This document shows, one piece after another, positions 35,635 through 48,018 of a stretch of 64,000 nucleotides of DNA. The translations under genes were made by a program, and so were the position numbers. The stretch's first letter is position 1, and each line of letters opens with the position of its first letter. The stretch is from Desmodus rotundus (lineage: Eukaryota; Chordata; Mammalia; Chiroptera; Phyllostomidae), in assembly GCF_022682495.2 (NCBI RefSeq), contig NC_071389.1, forward strand, positions 105,503,951-105,567,950. Direction: 5' to 3'. Below the pieces are notes generated by a model. That model was not told the DNA's origin. It made no database searches and saw nothing but the letters and a program-made list of their open reading frames with translations.

Positions 35635-37439
35635 CCCTACTTAAAGGGGTGGCCTAGACAGCACAGAATATGCTTATCTCCACCCGTCTAGATTGTCATA
35701 AACATGAAAACACACAGTTCTGAAATTCTCCCAGAGAACTCTCACAACTCTGGGACAACAGCCATTTGTCTTTTCCCTCCCCAAGCCTGCCAGGGACTAC
35801 AGACCCCATTTGAGAAACACTTCACCCTTTCTCAAGTTTCCCTCAGGGCTTTCTTGCTTGGCCCCCAATCAGATTCTATTTGGTGCAACAAAGCATGTTA
35901 TGAATCCCAAAGAATTTTTGTTCAGGCCTATCCTAGGATCTATAAAAGCTATATTTACATTATGGTGATTTTCTAACACCACCTGGTCAGGAAGTACCTT
36001 CAGGTTTGATGTAACTGTCATATAAGGCAATTACACAAGAGGCTTCCTTCCTCTTGGGATTTATGGGCAGGATTCTTATCTTTCAGCTTCTGGTTTATAC
36101 TGAATATGGTGGCCTCAGCAGCACGATAGAAGGGTGTGAGACAGAGGCTTCCTACAAAACTCAGGGTCTGACTTCCTCTCCCCACTGCAACAGACTCTGG
36201 CTTGTCAAGCCCAGCCCAAGTCCCCTTCTCTGTGGGCCACTGGCTGCCAGCTAGAGAGCAAGTTCCAGGAAGTGGGTGCTGTTCTTGAGGCTCAGAAAGG
36301 CCACATGTTGGAAATATTGATGGAGAAGCTGTCATGGGAAGCACTTGGCAGTGAAGAATATGTGCTGTGAAGTGAGACAGCCCTGTCCTTCAGGAAAAGA
36401 TCTCTCAAGCAGCCCAATCTGTGAATGAGCCTGGTGCCCAGCCTCCTGCTGAGCTCTGAACACAGGGAATGCTCCTGTGTTTTATGATGGTTCCCACTCA
36501 TTCATTCACTCATTTATTCCTCTACTCATCCATTCATACATTCAACAAACACTGAGCAAGTCACTGTGGGGATTCAAAGGTAAACAAGATGAAGTTTCTC
36601 TTCTTAAGACCTATGCAATCGGGTGGAGGAGACACACAGGCACACAAATGACTATAATGCAACTGCTAGCACAAGGAAAGGAAATAGCATTACACCAGCA
36701 GTTTCTGAAAGTGATTTGAAAGCTGCCCCTCAACCAGCAGGTAGGCAGAAGCTGTAGCAGATGCCGAGAGCAACAGTAACTACCACGAACTACACCAGGG
36801 ATAAACAGCTGTCTTTTGTCCAGCAAGATATGCCCTGGTCCCCAGAACAAAACATTCTTGCCAACCTTTCCCTCTTATTGTACAAGGAATTAAGAGGCAA
36901 GAGAAGCACTGGGAGTGAGATTGTGAGGTCTCAGCAGTGTGCCTTCACTTGGAAAAGGACCAATCCACCCTCAAGACTGTCCCAGCACTGTCCTTCAGCA
37001 CTCTGGGCCGGGATGGCCCGCCTGGAGACTACCAGTCTTCTCTAATGAATCTAGAACCTGCTGATCTTCTAAGAAGGGGGGGTAAAATGAAAACGTGCTG
37101 AGATATTAATTCCCAGGTAATCAGTACTATGGCTATAGTCACCATAATTTTTTTGTGCCATGAACAATACCTGCACAGTCTGACTGTTTGGCACATGGGT
37201 CCAATAATGGGATGGAATCTCTTACTTTGTTGCTGTCCTGGAACACTGGGACATCGGGTTGCTAAAACAAGCATCATAAATGCTCGTTTATTTTTAAAGC
37301 GGTAACTTTTAATGCATGTGAAATATATCAGGTACATAAAAGGGATTTATAAGACATACGCACAGTTTAAAACTTAATAAAATGAACACCATGTACCCAC
37401 CACCCTGCTCAAGAAATACTTGTCGGTTTCTTATTAATA
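35635..37439. other. Unassigned; one probable ancient repeat
   Basis: About 36495-36740 starts with 'cattcattcactcatttatt' and looks like an old mammalian repeat. A short L1-like 3' stretch may lie at about 37300-37430. No gene recognised. Confidence 0.35.
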
Positions 37440-37682
37440 AGAAGAGTTCATCTTTTCTGAGTATTTATTGTGTGCCAGGCACTGTTTTAAGCACTTTATA
37501 TATGTAATCTGATGCACCCTCACAACAGCTCTCACTGTCATCATTTTACAAACGGGGTGATGAGCCACAATGAGTGGCTTCCCTAAGGACACACAGAGTA
37601 AGTGATTGGTCAAGCTGGGATGGAAACCGAGACTCTCTGACTCTGGAGCCCACACTTTTAATTCCTCCACTACACAGAGGCC
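37440..37682 (+). repeat. MIR
   Basis: Well-ordered MIR: 'tattgtgtgccaggcactgt', 'ttttaagcactttatatatg', 'atcattttacaaacggggtg', 'aaggacacacagagtaagtg' and 'gactctggagcccacactt'. Confidence 0.82.
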
Positions 37683-40474
37683 TTTCATTGAACAGAATAT
37701 TGGGACAAATTAGCCATAAAATGAAATTTTGTCTATAAACAAAACTCCTCCATTGACTCTTACTCTTACACAGAGGGCAAGTCTGGGGCAGAACCAGGAG
37801 AGCAGTGTGGAGTGAAGCAAGCTGAGGAACGCGAGGAGAAGGAGGTAGGGGCAGTAGGGTGTGTGCAGAGAAAACATGTACTCCGGGTTCTGCAGCTGAC
37901 AGGAGAGGGGTTTGAAGAAGAGTGGACATGTGGCACACATTCTTTCTTTCCTTCATGGCTGCCCCACTGACGCCCTAGTTGTCCAGTGACTATGTCCTAT
38001 CTCCCATAAAAAGATAAGATCGATGTTCACAAGTTTGAAAAGCCTACAAAAATTACCCCCAAAAGCCTTCTGAATACTTCTCCCTTCTGTCTCCTCAGCT
38101 GCGCACAACACCCTCCTCTTTGCAAATGATGAAGCATCTTGCTTTCCTTTACCAAGACACGGGAACCAAAGGACTTCCACAGTCCTGGGGTGAGTGGCAA
38201 TGTGGCCCAGGGACCTCTATATACTGTCTCATAGGATGCAACACACGGCCGCTAAATATTACTGCCATGCCCACCCCAGCATGGCTGGGTGTAAACTAGG
38301 CACTCAAGCTGTTGTGTCTTCTTTAACATGGTCCTTTCCAATGATAGGCTATAAATATTTATTTTTCAAGAAATTTGGTTTCCTCAGTTCTTCTCCTTGA
38401 AGAAATCATCTTAATGGAAAAAGTCAAATACTTCAGTTCCTAGAATAGTCAAGAACATCCTAACAATTAGCATTCAGGTCACAATCCAGTGTGGCAAAGG
38501 GCTGTGAGAGCAAAGAAAGATTCTGAATTCAAGCCCCCTCCCCCACCCGGGGTCATTTGAGAGACCCTAGGCTGGAAATAGGGGAGAGAATGTGCTCCTA
38601 GGCAATCTGACCTGTCAGACCTTCACAACAATGACTTGGACCAGAGCTGAAATGTCGTGGTAACTCAGACTAGCAGGAGCCTTTGTATGGGGAAGTGATG
38701 TCCTCATTATTGCCGAAGGTGGGAACTTACCCATGCTAGTGCTCAGTAAGGAGCTACACCCCTCTGTGATGAGGGGCTCTCCAAAGATGCAGAAACTGCA
38801 TCTTCCACTGGGAGGAGGAGACCAGCTGTAGAGAGAAGCTCACGTGAAACAGAATGCAGGGGAATAAGAATCACGGCCAGAACAAGAAGTGCCTGTGGAG
38901 AACTGTGTGCCAGCGTCCAGCCACCTGCACCATCTTTGGGAGAACCCTGGGAGGTGTGAGCAGCAACCTGGCTGGCCAAGGACGACCACCTGCTTCTTCT
39001 GGGCCCCTGAAAAGAAGAGGTGATGGGCTTTTTTCACTTTCAATGCCTCATCCTCAGGACATATTTTGACAAATGAGGATAGGTGACTTATCAAATGTCA
39101 AAGAAAATGTTTGTTCAGGATTCTACATGGAGTTCAAGCCATGGGAAGTTGCAGTGATGACAGCTCATGCCACAAGCACCTCTGGCCCAGAGGTGACAGC
39201 ATCATTTTCCCAGTGAGCGAGCCCAGGGCACTCTGTCACAAAGCCAAGGGCGAACTCCTACCTAAAAACTCTTAGGACCTAGGCTGTGGCTGCCAAGCAC
39301 CAGCATAGTGAAAGGGTGTACAGGCAGAAATACGGGACAGGAGACACAGTGACAAAAATCTCCTTACCCACACATACAAGCACGTGTGCATCACCGTTAT
39401 TGTGCATCAAATTGCAAATTTTAGCCTCCAAGAGTCAAAAATGATGTTAAAGCTAGAACGATCATGGGACTTTTTCTTTCTACAAATAACTATTAAGAAA
39501 AAAATGGTTTCAATTGATATATTTCTTTTCATCTTAATAGGGCAGCATGCAAGGAGGCATAACTTCTTTTTGCCAAATGACCCAAATCAGAGTATTGGTG
39601 GAAATAAAACAAATGATCCTTCTAAATGACCCAGCCTCAGAATGATAGACAAGGACTAGGGAGGCCTGAGGCTGAGGTTCGTGAGTCCCCAGGAGGTCAG
39701 CACAGCAGCAGAGATGGTGGGGTGAAAGCTGGCAGGGGAGCCTGTGTTGCACTGGGCTCTGTGTCTGCCCAGGCTGCCCCTTCCCCTTTCCTGGTGCTTC
39801 TCCTCTCACTCCCCACCCCTTCTCTTCCAACATCCACTTCCTTTCTTCCCACTCACTCTCCACTCCATGAGCTATACTTATCTTTCCTGTCACACCCATT
39901 CTTAGAATAATCTTCCACTTCCAGCACTCAAACCCTCTTCTTTCCACCCTTCGGAACTCTCATTGTAAATATGTAGCTAACATTCCTGCACTGACTGCTG
40001 TTCCCCAAAGCACGGCACACATCCATTCCCTGACACAGGTGGGCAAGGTACAGGTATGAACAGCGCTGGGTCCTCCTGGCTTCAGACAACCTCCAGTCTA
40101 CAGAAGGAAGCAAACAGAGGTGCTGTAACTAAAACCAAGGCTGAGGGGATGAAGGCAAATGCTACAGGACAGAGTTAAAAATACAGTGATTGGAGAGCCC
40201 AAGTTAATTCTGGAGGAAGTGGAAACAGTGCAAAGGCAAGAGTCTGCATTTCTTGTCTCTGAAGCCTCATAGAGAGCACAAAATACAAAGTGTGGAGAAC
40301 AGACTCGCAGTTCTGCAAAGAGGCACATCTTCAGGATGCTGGGGACAGAGGAGGATTGTGGAGAGTATCAGCACCCCCTGGCTGAGCTTCAGAAACCCCT
40401 TGCTCTGCACACAATTGACAGGGGACTTAAGGGTTGGAAAATTTTAGTTTAAGTAATAGCTAATAAGCTTAGTA
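37683..40474. other. Unassigned sequence (about 2.8 kb)
   Basis: No gene, RNA or repeat family that I can support. The open frames (up to 137 codons on the minus strand at 39534-39947) show no domain, and frames overlap on both strands. May be unique intergenic sequence. Confidence 0.4.
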
Positions 40475-40479
40475 ATCAA

Positions 40480-40950
40480 TGCATGTAAAAGCTTTTGTTC
40501 TAGGAACTGAAGGTCTGACCCACCCTGACTCCAGGAGACCATACGCAGTTCCACCTTTGCTGCTCAGGAGGACTGCAAGCAACTCAAGATGATATCTGAG
40601 CCACCGTGCTCCAGGGTGAGATGACTAACACCAGGACACAGCTAAAGACCACCGCCTGGGGCACAGCTTAAGACCACCACCCAGGACTAGAATGCTGAAG
40701 TTGTTTTTTTCTAATCCAATTAACTTTTCCCTGAATTTCAAAACCCCTCACCTCACCTTGTTTATTCCCTGCTGTAAAAACCTTGGCCTGGAGAGAAAAG
40801 ACAAGATGGTCTGTTAGGGTATGAACCCGCCATCTTCTCAGATCACCCGCCATCTGAATAAACCGCCCATAAAGATTCAATCCCTGTCTCTGCTTATTGG
40901 GTTTGGTAGTGACAGGCAGCCCAAACTCCAGTGTCTTTTCCGGTTTCACA
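40480..40950 (+). mobile_element. Solo LTR, gammaretrovirus (ERV1) type
   Basis: 471 bp from 'tgcatgtaaaagc' to 'ccggtttcaca', i.e. TG...CA ends. It has the U3-R-U5 texture of class I LTRs: an AC-rich enhancer-like part, 'gctgtaaaaaccttggcctg', a poly-A signal aataaa (about 40856-40861) and a CT-rich U5. Near-identical flanks atcaa (40475-40479) and atcac (40951-40955) suggest a target-site duplication. No internal viral region is attached, so it is a solo LTR left by recombination. Confidence 0.7.
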
Positions 40951-40955
40951 ATCAC

Positions 40956-42899
40956 ACCACCAACTCTGCACCAGCTCCCAGCCAGCTTTCTCTCTCCAGG
41001 ATATCTGCCTAGAGGTGCAGCACTCCAGACACCCGGTCTGTCTGTAGCTCTGAGAGAGATTTCCGGAAGAAAGTCAGAGATCTTAAAGACCTTCCCTTCC
41101 CTGACCCAGGCCCCTCCTGTGTTGCATGCCTGCCCAGGCCCATCTTGGTAGGGCTTCCAACCAGCCTGCCCTCCAGGGCTGACTCATGATGAGGGAAGGG
41201 GGAGGTGAGGAAGTGGAGAGAGAGAAAGCAGATGATTCTCCCAAGAATCTGCCTTTGAGCGAACCACTTCCCCTCTCTCTAGTCCTCAGTTTCCTCATCT
41301 GCAAACTAAGAAAGTTGATCCTGGCCAGCTCCAACACTATGCTATTTGCAGTTTCCTTCCTGTTCTTCATCAGTATATCTTTCTCTTACAATCAGATAAG
41401 ACTGTCCCAGTTCCTGAGGCTACATCTTGCCATCTGCTTACCATTCTTCACAACTTGAGCTCTTTCCCTTCTCTTCCCCACGCCCAGCTCACACTCTTTA
41501 TCTTGTTCCCTTCCCTTTATTCTTTCTCAAAACTTTAGGTCTTCTACTGCCTGCCGGGGTTTCACCAGGATAAGCAGACACATGGTTGTTCATGGTGCGT
41601 CACTATGGGGCCGGCTTTTCTGAGGTTTCCCTCCTTCCTCCAGTGGCTCTCAGTGGGCACTTACCATACAGAGACAGGAAGTGGGGCCTCCCAACTGTCT
41701 GCTCAGCACTTGTAGGACAGCCCTCAGATGTCTCAGTGGCTGCAAGAAAAAGCCATTAACCCCAGCCTGACTTACAAAAGGGAATTTAGAATCTCTGCAA
41801 GGCCAGTAACCCAGAAGCAAGGGTCTCTCCAGGCAGCACCGAGAGAAGGGTCTGACACTAGAACACCCTCAGTAGTTGGTATATGACAGGTTAAATGATC
41901 CTGTTTAAAGAACACTATCTCCTTTTAGAACCAAGTTCAGAGAGATGGCCCTTGTTTTAGGGTATACTCCATATGGAAAAATGGTACAACAATACTATGC
42001 GTGTAAAATATATTTGTCTTCGAATCTTTTTGCTGGAAGCTTCCTCCCTACCTTCACGCTCCTGAAGTAGCTCCTAAAAGAACCCTAGTGAACACTCAAG
42101 TTGGAATAGCTGGTAAGGGACTGGAGGCTGCCAATGGTGACTTGGGCATATATGGAGAGGCACCCCCCTGCATTCTGTCATTTTCTCCATTCACTTCCAC
42201 TGTTCCTCTTCTTCACTACCCCTTCTTCTTTAGTCTCCATGAGAATAAACTCGAAAACCACCTGCCAATCAGAACTCCCGTCCCCCACCCCCAATGACAC
42301 ATCTCACCATGCAAGCAGTGAATTTTTAAGTGAATGTGATACATTTATCTATTCTTACCACCAGTGCTAGTCTTGGTCTTTCCCTGCATGGCACTCCATT
42401 TGTGTTCTGTGGCACTCATCCAGCATTCAAGGACATGCCCAATCCCCCCAACCAAATGCCTCTGTAACCCTGGTACCAATCAACACATCTACTTTATAAT
42501 CAGTGGATTTTTAAATTTTTTTTATTTTGGTTTATGACAAAAATAAAACATGTCCATGGTAGGGTTAATGTTTTTTGGCAGAATAAATCACCACAGAAGA
42601 AAGGTGTAGAGTCCCCAAAGCATTTAAGAAAAGCAAATTTTTTTAAATGGAAGATATTCTTAAACATGTATTAAATGAAGACAAATCAATAAAAATGGCA
42701 AAATGCTGTGCGGGAATCATTATAGAAAAGTGTGTGTTTATCCAGCATTGGAGGAGTGCTGTCAGCTGGTTCAAAACTTTTGGAACAGGAAGTATAAAAA
42801 TCCTTTATTCTGAGATCTGAATGTTAAACCTGGCATGGGGCATCCTAATGCTGTTTCTCCACTCTCTATTCTAGAGTCACTGTTGTTATTCCAGTCCCC
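40956..42899. other. Unassigned sequence
   Basis: A short MIR-like piece may lie at about 41255-41345 ('cctcagtttcctcatctgca'). Nothing else is recognised. Confidence 0.35.
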
Positions 42900-43520
42900 A
42901 TCCTAATAAGGCCTCCTCATTTCACATCTGCTTTATAGAAACAGTCACCTCACTAGTCTTCTCGCCCATCCTTCACACACCTAATCAACCTTCCCCCCAA
43001 ACCTTATTGTTATCAAGTATCTTTTTTTCAAAATATTCAGTGTATCCTCACCACACATTGTATAAATATACCACAGTACTTGATACATTGTCCCTTTCAT
43101 GAGCATTAAAGTCATTTAAAATCTTCCACCATTATAAGCAATACTGTTCATAATGCCAATTTTCTAGCCTGGTATTTAAGGCCCTCCATACTCTGTCACC
43201 AGTAGTTTTCTTTATACCCCACCACACTCCATGTAAGTCCCCTACGTCCTCTGGGCTGATCCTCTGTTCGTGCCTCTGTTCCTTCTCCTCACCATCAAAG
43301 GATCCTGCCAAGGGTCAGCCCACACCCACTTCCTCCACACCACAGAGTGCAGATTGCACTTACTGCCTCAAAACTTTTTTCCACATCTCCTTGTTCCTGA
43401 AGTAGATTGAAGTGATCCGTGAGCAGAAACGATGTCTCAGAGTCTTGGTGGAAGGAAGGTCCCTGAAGCATCTAGCCCAGGTTCTCACAAGACTCAATAA
43501 ACATCTACTGACTGCCATTT
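42900..43520 (+). repeat. Ancient LINE 3' fragment (L2/CR1 type)
   Basis: 'tagcctggtatttaaggccc' and 'ccatactctgtcacc', then a C-rich, exon-like run and 'actcaataaacatctactga' resemble the 3' part of an L2 or CR1/L3 element. An unrelated AT-rich piece interrupts at about 43015-43150. Family uncertain. Confidence 0.4.
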
Positions 43521-44239
43521 AGCCCAAAATGTGTTAAGTATTTCATAGCATATTTACAAATGTTTAAAACAACTCCCAACAGTAGGTTTCATTCAAATGA
43601 AAATGAGTTATTGTAAAAAAGAAAAAAAATAGTGCAAAGAGGTATTTTAAAAGAGTATAAAAGTCACCTAATCTCAGGTTCTCCAATTCTTTTTAAATGA
43701 AAGCATATTCATTACCAAATGGGTCACACATTGTAAAGTCACTCACACAGAAGTGGCTTACATCTTCCTCAGACACCATTTCTTCAAGGTGGGTGACAGA
43801 GGAGAGCAGAGAGGCCAGTGTGACGGTTGTCCTGTGCTTGGCAAAGACACATGTGTGCATGTGCACAGACTGGACTGACTGAGTTGCCACATCACAGACT
43901 AGCATCCCTCTGCCCCAGAAGGAGAAGCTCCAGAACAAGAATAACCACCTACCACCCTCTATCTGTAATTTAGGGAAACTGCTGCTGCCTTTCATCCCTG
44001 GCCCCTTGTAAGTACTGCTTACTACAAATGCTTGAGGAAGTAATAAAATGTAGTAAAGAAGAAAATAAAAACCACCATCCAGAGATAACCACTAAAATAT
44101 TACAGAGAATTTTCCAAATACTACACATGCATGCACACACACACACAAGCACACACACCACATTTCGGTGCATGCCAGATATGCCATGTGAGAGGCTGCG
44201 TAGGTCAAGGTTACAGGGGTGGCCGCTGGAGTCTGATCT
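43521..44239. other. Unassigned; short CA-rich patch
   Basis: A minus-strand open frame of 100 codons (43995-43693) ends in '...MCDPFGNEYAFI'. It has no recognisable domain and no clear splice sites, so I do not call it a gene. A CA-rich patch lies at 44127-44160. Confidence 0.35.
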
Positions 44240-44420
44240 GGATTGAAAACTGGGCCCTTCCACTTAGAAGCTCTGTAACCTGAACAAAGTGCTATCTGCA
44301 CAAATTCCCTCACCTGCAAAATTAGAATGATATTAATAGTATTGCATCACAGGGTCCCTATGGGCCTCAATGAAGTGATACGTAGAAAGTGTTTCCAACA
44401 GTATCACCACACACTGAAAT
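44240..44420 (+). repeat. MIR
   Basis: 'ccttccacttagaagctctg', 'cctcacctgcaaaattagaa', 'gatattaatagtattgcatc' and 'gggcctcaatgaagtgatac' follow the MIR order. Confidence 0.65.
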
Positions 44421-45376
44421 TCTAACATAGAATTTCTAAAATGTTAGGGTGTACATATCATTTGGTGTTCCTATTATCAAACTGTTATCCAGAAATAACA
44501 TAGCAAGTTTACGTTAATCAGTCATGTGTGGTAGTGGCCTCTATGCTCTGGATAGCATTTTAGTATTTCTTTTTCTGCTTTGCTGTTTGGGAAAAGAAAC
44601 ATCTTTATTTCACTTAACCTTGATTTTGATTACTAGTGAGGCTAAACTTTTATGATTATATTGGTCCTGTGTATATGTGTTTCTCCTTTTGGGAATGTTC
44701 TGTTCATGTTCCTAATTTTTTTGTTTGCTTGATTTTTTTCAGTTGAGTCGTAAAGAGGTTTTTCATGTTAATTGATAAGTGCTCCTTATATATCAACAAT
44801 TTAATTTTTGTCACATTTTATTTTTTAAGCTTGCTTTATGGCTTACGGTTTCCATTTACTCATTGATTTGGCATGTATTTATTGAGTATCTGCTGTATGC
44901 CAGACACAGTTTTAGGTGCTGGGAATTCAGTAGGGACCAAAATCAACCAAAACCTCTATCCTTGGAGACCTTACATTTTAGTAGGAGTTTCCAGTTGAAA
45001 GTTTAATTTCAATGGACAGAACCGTCTGGTTCCTGGAATGCCTGTTTTATAGTCTGATAAGTACCTATGATTACTTACACATAATTGGCCTATTAAAACT
45101 ACTGTACTCACATGAATATGGAGGGACAGAGTCTCCAGAACTCAGCCTAATAGAGAAATTTAACAATATTTCCAAACAAGTACGATTGAAAGGACACCCT
45201 TAGACTTTCATATTGGCTCCTGAGGCACCAAGAGCATACTTATGGTTATTTCCTTTTATTCCTTCCACAGAGGTGCCTCTAAAACTTTACAACCACTTGT
45301 ACATCCCACAGTCTGGGGATGGAGAAAGGGAAGTGCAGTGGGGAGGTTAATAAGAATAAAGAAATTTGGGGTCCTT
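44421..45376. other. Unassigned; L1-like and ancient-repeat pieces
   Basis: About 44855-45000 ('tattgagtatctgctgtatg', 'ccagacacagttttaggtgc') is an old mammalian repeat of uncertain family. The stretch 44430-44850 has L1-like AT-rich texture but no firm landmarks. Confidence 0.35.
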
Positions 45377-45718
45377 GCTTAGCCATCTCCAGCTGCTATA
45401 ACAAAGTACCATGAACTGGGTGGCTTATAAACAACAGAATTTATTTGTCACCGTTTTGGAGGCTAGAAGCCCAAGACCAAGGTGCCAGTATAGTCTGGTT
45501 CTGGTGAGTCCCCTCTTCTGGGCTGCACACTGTGGACTTCACCTCACATGGTGAAGAGATGGAACAAACTCTCTGCAGTCTTCTTAACAGGGCACTAATC
45601 CCATTCACTAAGGCTCCACCCAAATACCTCCCAAAGGCCCACCTCCAAATACCATCAAATTGGAGATTAGATTTCAACATGTGAATTTCAGGGGGACACA
45701 AACATTCAGTCCATAACA
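45377..45718 (-). mobile_element. MLT1-type LTR (ERVL-MaLR), minus strand
   Basis: In reverse it reads 'tgttatggactgaatgtttg', 'ggtggagccttagtgaatgg', 'gccaccc-gttcatggtac' and 'tttgttatagcagctggaga', the standard MLT1 order. Better preserved than the copy at 7671-8118. Confidence 0.88.
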
Positions 45719-46569
45719 GGTCCCATAAACAGAGGGGACTGTGCCAGAAAAGACTTTATGGAATGCTGATGCAACAAAGCCAATTTCACAAGCAATTCCT
45801 CTCTCTCAGAGGAGGCATAGAAGAGCCATGGAATCTGCAATTGAAACAAAATTGCCTCTTCAGCAAATTGTGTGCACATGTGACTCAAGGACCAGATGCA
45901 TAACTGCCCTCCAAAGCTTCAGCATTTAGAGAGAGCTCCAAAAAGGGGGACAAAGGGAATCCTGAGTTGACTTGAGATTGTCCTTTTGGCAGCAGAATAG
46001 GGACTCAAAGTAGAAATTGAATGGAGTTATAGAAAAATAAAGTTGTTTCTTATACATCTGAAAGATCTCACTGTGTTTTTAAGAGGAATTACACACACAC
46101 ACACACACACAAGAGATCACCATTTAAACATCGAAAAAGAAATTCTCACAGTTCTTAAGAAACTGAAAAACGCAAATGAAAAGTTCCATTAAATTAGCAT
46201 AATTTTAAGTTAACTTTTACAAATGCAGTTTGGAAAATATTATCCGTTCCAATATTCCCAAGGTGGAGGTCATTGATTCTTTCTTCAGAGTACCACTTAC
46301 ATAAATATCCCTATCGGGCTAGAATAAACATAACCTACTCCAAATGTTGCCCAGCACAGAGAAGCAAGTATCCCTTAAGACAACAGGATCTCTAGATGGT
46401 CCTCCTCAGAAGATCTCTCCCTTGCATCTCATATGCTCCACTCTGTGGGCCTCTTTGGTCCTCTTCCTCCACCCTTTATCAGGAGCTGGCCTCCATCACT
46501 TTCAGCTTCCTGTTCACTAAAGCAGAGTTGGCGCTGGCTAGAGGAAGGAATAGAGGAAGGGTCATAGAA
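45719..46569. other. Unassigned; (AC)n tract
   Basis: A short (AC)n run lies at 46091-46112. No gene recognised. Confidence 0.4.
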
Positions 46570-46740
46570 CCCACAGACCCCAGATGCAAAAGACATTCAG
46601 CAAAGATGTCCAGTGTAATTAATCCTTAGAGAAATGCAAATCAAAAGTACCAGATGGCCCTGGCCAGGTGGTTCAGTTGGTTGAAGTGAGGTTGCAGGTT
46701 CAATTCCCATTCCGGGCATGTATGGGAGGCAACCTATCAA

Positions 46741-46779
<39 letters not shown>

Positions 46780-47555
46780 TCCTCTCTCTAAAATCAATAA
46801 ACATATCCTCAGGTGAGGATTTTTTTTTTTAAGTACAATGAGAAAACACTTCACACCCACCAGAATGGCTATTATTTATGGAGGGAGGAAGGGAGGGAGG
46901 GAGGAAGGAAAATAAATGTGTTGTCCAGGATGTGAAGAAAAGGAAAGCCTTGAACACTGTTGTTGAGAATGTGAAATGGTGTAGCTGCTGTGGAAAAATG
47001 ATATGGTGGTTCCTCAAAAATTTAAAGTACAATTACCATATGTTGTATCATTTGTACTTCTGAGTATGTACCCAAGAGTTGAGAGCAAGACCTCAAAGAG
47101 TTATTTGCACACTCCTGTTCACTGCAGCATTTTGACACTAACCAAAGGCAGAAGCAACCCAAGTGTCCATGTACAGATAGATTAATGGGTAAACAAAATG
47201 TAGTCCATCCATACAATGGAATATGATTCAGCTTAAAAAGAAAGGAAATTTGGACACATGCTACAACATGGATGAACTTTGAGGACATTATGCCCAGTGA
47301 AGCAAAATAGTTACAAAAGGACAGATTTGGTATGATTCCACTTATATGAAGTACTTAGAGTGGTCCAATTCACAGAGACAGAAAGTAGAATGATGAGCAC
47401 CAGGGTTTGGCGAGGGAAATGGGGAGCTGTTGTTTAAAAGGGACAGAATTTCAGTTTAGGAAGATGAAAAAGTTCTGGGGGTGGATGGTGATGGTTGCAC
47501 ATCAATGTGAATGTATTTAATACTCTGAAATGTGGGCTTTAAAAAACTGGATTAA
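46570..47555 (+). mobile_element. Old L1 3' end split by a SINE
   Basis: Upstream part 'cattcagcaaagatgtccag' (46594-46652), then a SINE, then 'caatgagaaaacacttcaca' and 'caagtgtccatgtacagata'. It continues with 'catggatgaactttgaggac', 'ccagtgaagcaaaatagtta' and 'ggtgatggttgcacatcaat', ending near 47555. L1M/L1MA type, dead. A (GGGA)n patch at 46878-46912 lies inside it. Confidence 0.8.
46653..46830 (+). mobile_element. Ves-like SINE inside old L1
   Basis: 'gccctggccaggtggttcag', B-box 'ggttcaattcccattccggg', 'tgggaggcaacctatcaatg', (TC)n at about 46745-46782, 'caggtgaggattttt' end. Short duplication aagtacca / aagtacaa at 46645-46652 and 46831-46838. A few bases around 'ggttgaagtgagg' are missing compared with other copies. 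Confidence 0.9.
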
Positions 47556-47574
47556 AATGATGAGAAAAGGAACA

Positions 47575-47931
47575 GGGAGGAGGGGGCGTGGGCAAGGACT
47601 TCGGCAAGGAGGAGGGTCCCTCACGGGTGGAACTGAGTGGAGTCACAGTGTGGAGCGCAACCCCCTGTAGCAGCGGGAGGAGCCCTAGTGGCCCGCCTTC
47701 CAAAGGGAAACCTGCAGCCGGAAGTGGCCCCCGTCCTGGGGGCAGGCGCCGTGGGCGGCTCCAGTCCCAAAGGCACTAGCAACTTGGTGTCCGCAGCCAA
47801 CCCGCAGCCTCTTGCCCCGCCCTCCGCACGCTCTTTCGCTCTTTCGCGGGCTGGCGAGGCAACACCCAGGGCGGCTAGAGAGGTGTGGCCACGGGAATCT
47901 GTACGCATTGCAGCAGAAGGTGGACAGCCAC
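47575..47931. promoter_or_regulatory. CpG-rich block upstream of tRNA-Asn
   Basis: About 350 bases with around twenty CpG dinucleotides, in contrast to the CpG-poor surroundings. It contains a repeated 'ctctttcg' motif (near 47829-47846). It ends at the tRNA gene, suggesting an unmethylated, accessible tRNA locus. The open frames across it on both strands are a by-product of high G+C. Function is inferred from position only. Confidence 0.55.
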
Positions 47932-47937
47932 GTCTCT

Positions 47938-47988
<51 letters not shown>

Positions 47989-48005
47989 GAGCCCACCCAG
48001 GGACG
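47932..48005 (+). tRNA. tRNA-Asn(GTT)
   Basis: 74 nt with a full cloverleaf. The acceptor stem pairs gtctctg with cagggac (one T-G wobble), and the discriminator is G. The D-arm lies in tggcgcaatcggttagcgcg. The anticodon stem-loop ttcgg-ctgttaa-ccgaa carries anticodon GTT. The T-arm ggtgg-ttcgagc-ccacc pairs perfectly. The internal Pol III promoter is intact: A box tggcgcaatcgg (47939-47950) and B box ggttcgagccc (47984-47994). A Pol III terminator follows 10 bases downstream. No CCA is encoded, as expected for a eukaryotic gene. It looks functional, not a SINE or a tRNA relic. Confidence 0.97.
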
Positions 48006-48014
48006 AGGTGTTGC

Positions 48015-48018
48015 TTTT
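48015..48018 (+). terminator. Pol III T4 terminator of tRNA-Asn
   Basis: TTTT starting ten bases after the 3' end of the tRNA, followed by cc. The normal distance for a vertebrate tRNA gene. Confidence 0.85.

Noticed and set aside
36054..36150. Possible U6 snRNA fragment from 'cctcagcagcacgatag'
   Set aside because: Similarity ends after a few bases. No promoter or full-length match.
39534..39947. Minus-strand 137-codon frame
   Set aside because: No domain, overlapping plus-strand frame of similar length, and no gene context.
43693..43995. Minus-strand 100-codon frame considered as a possible exon
   Set aside because: No recognisable domain and no convincing splice acceptor/donor pair. Left as unassigned.
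47637..47954. 105-codon plus and 95-codon minus frames before and into the tRNA
   Set aside because: Explained by the CpG-rich composition. The plus frame runs into the tRNA gene.
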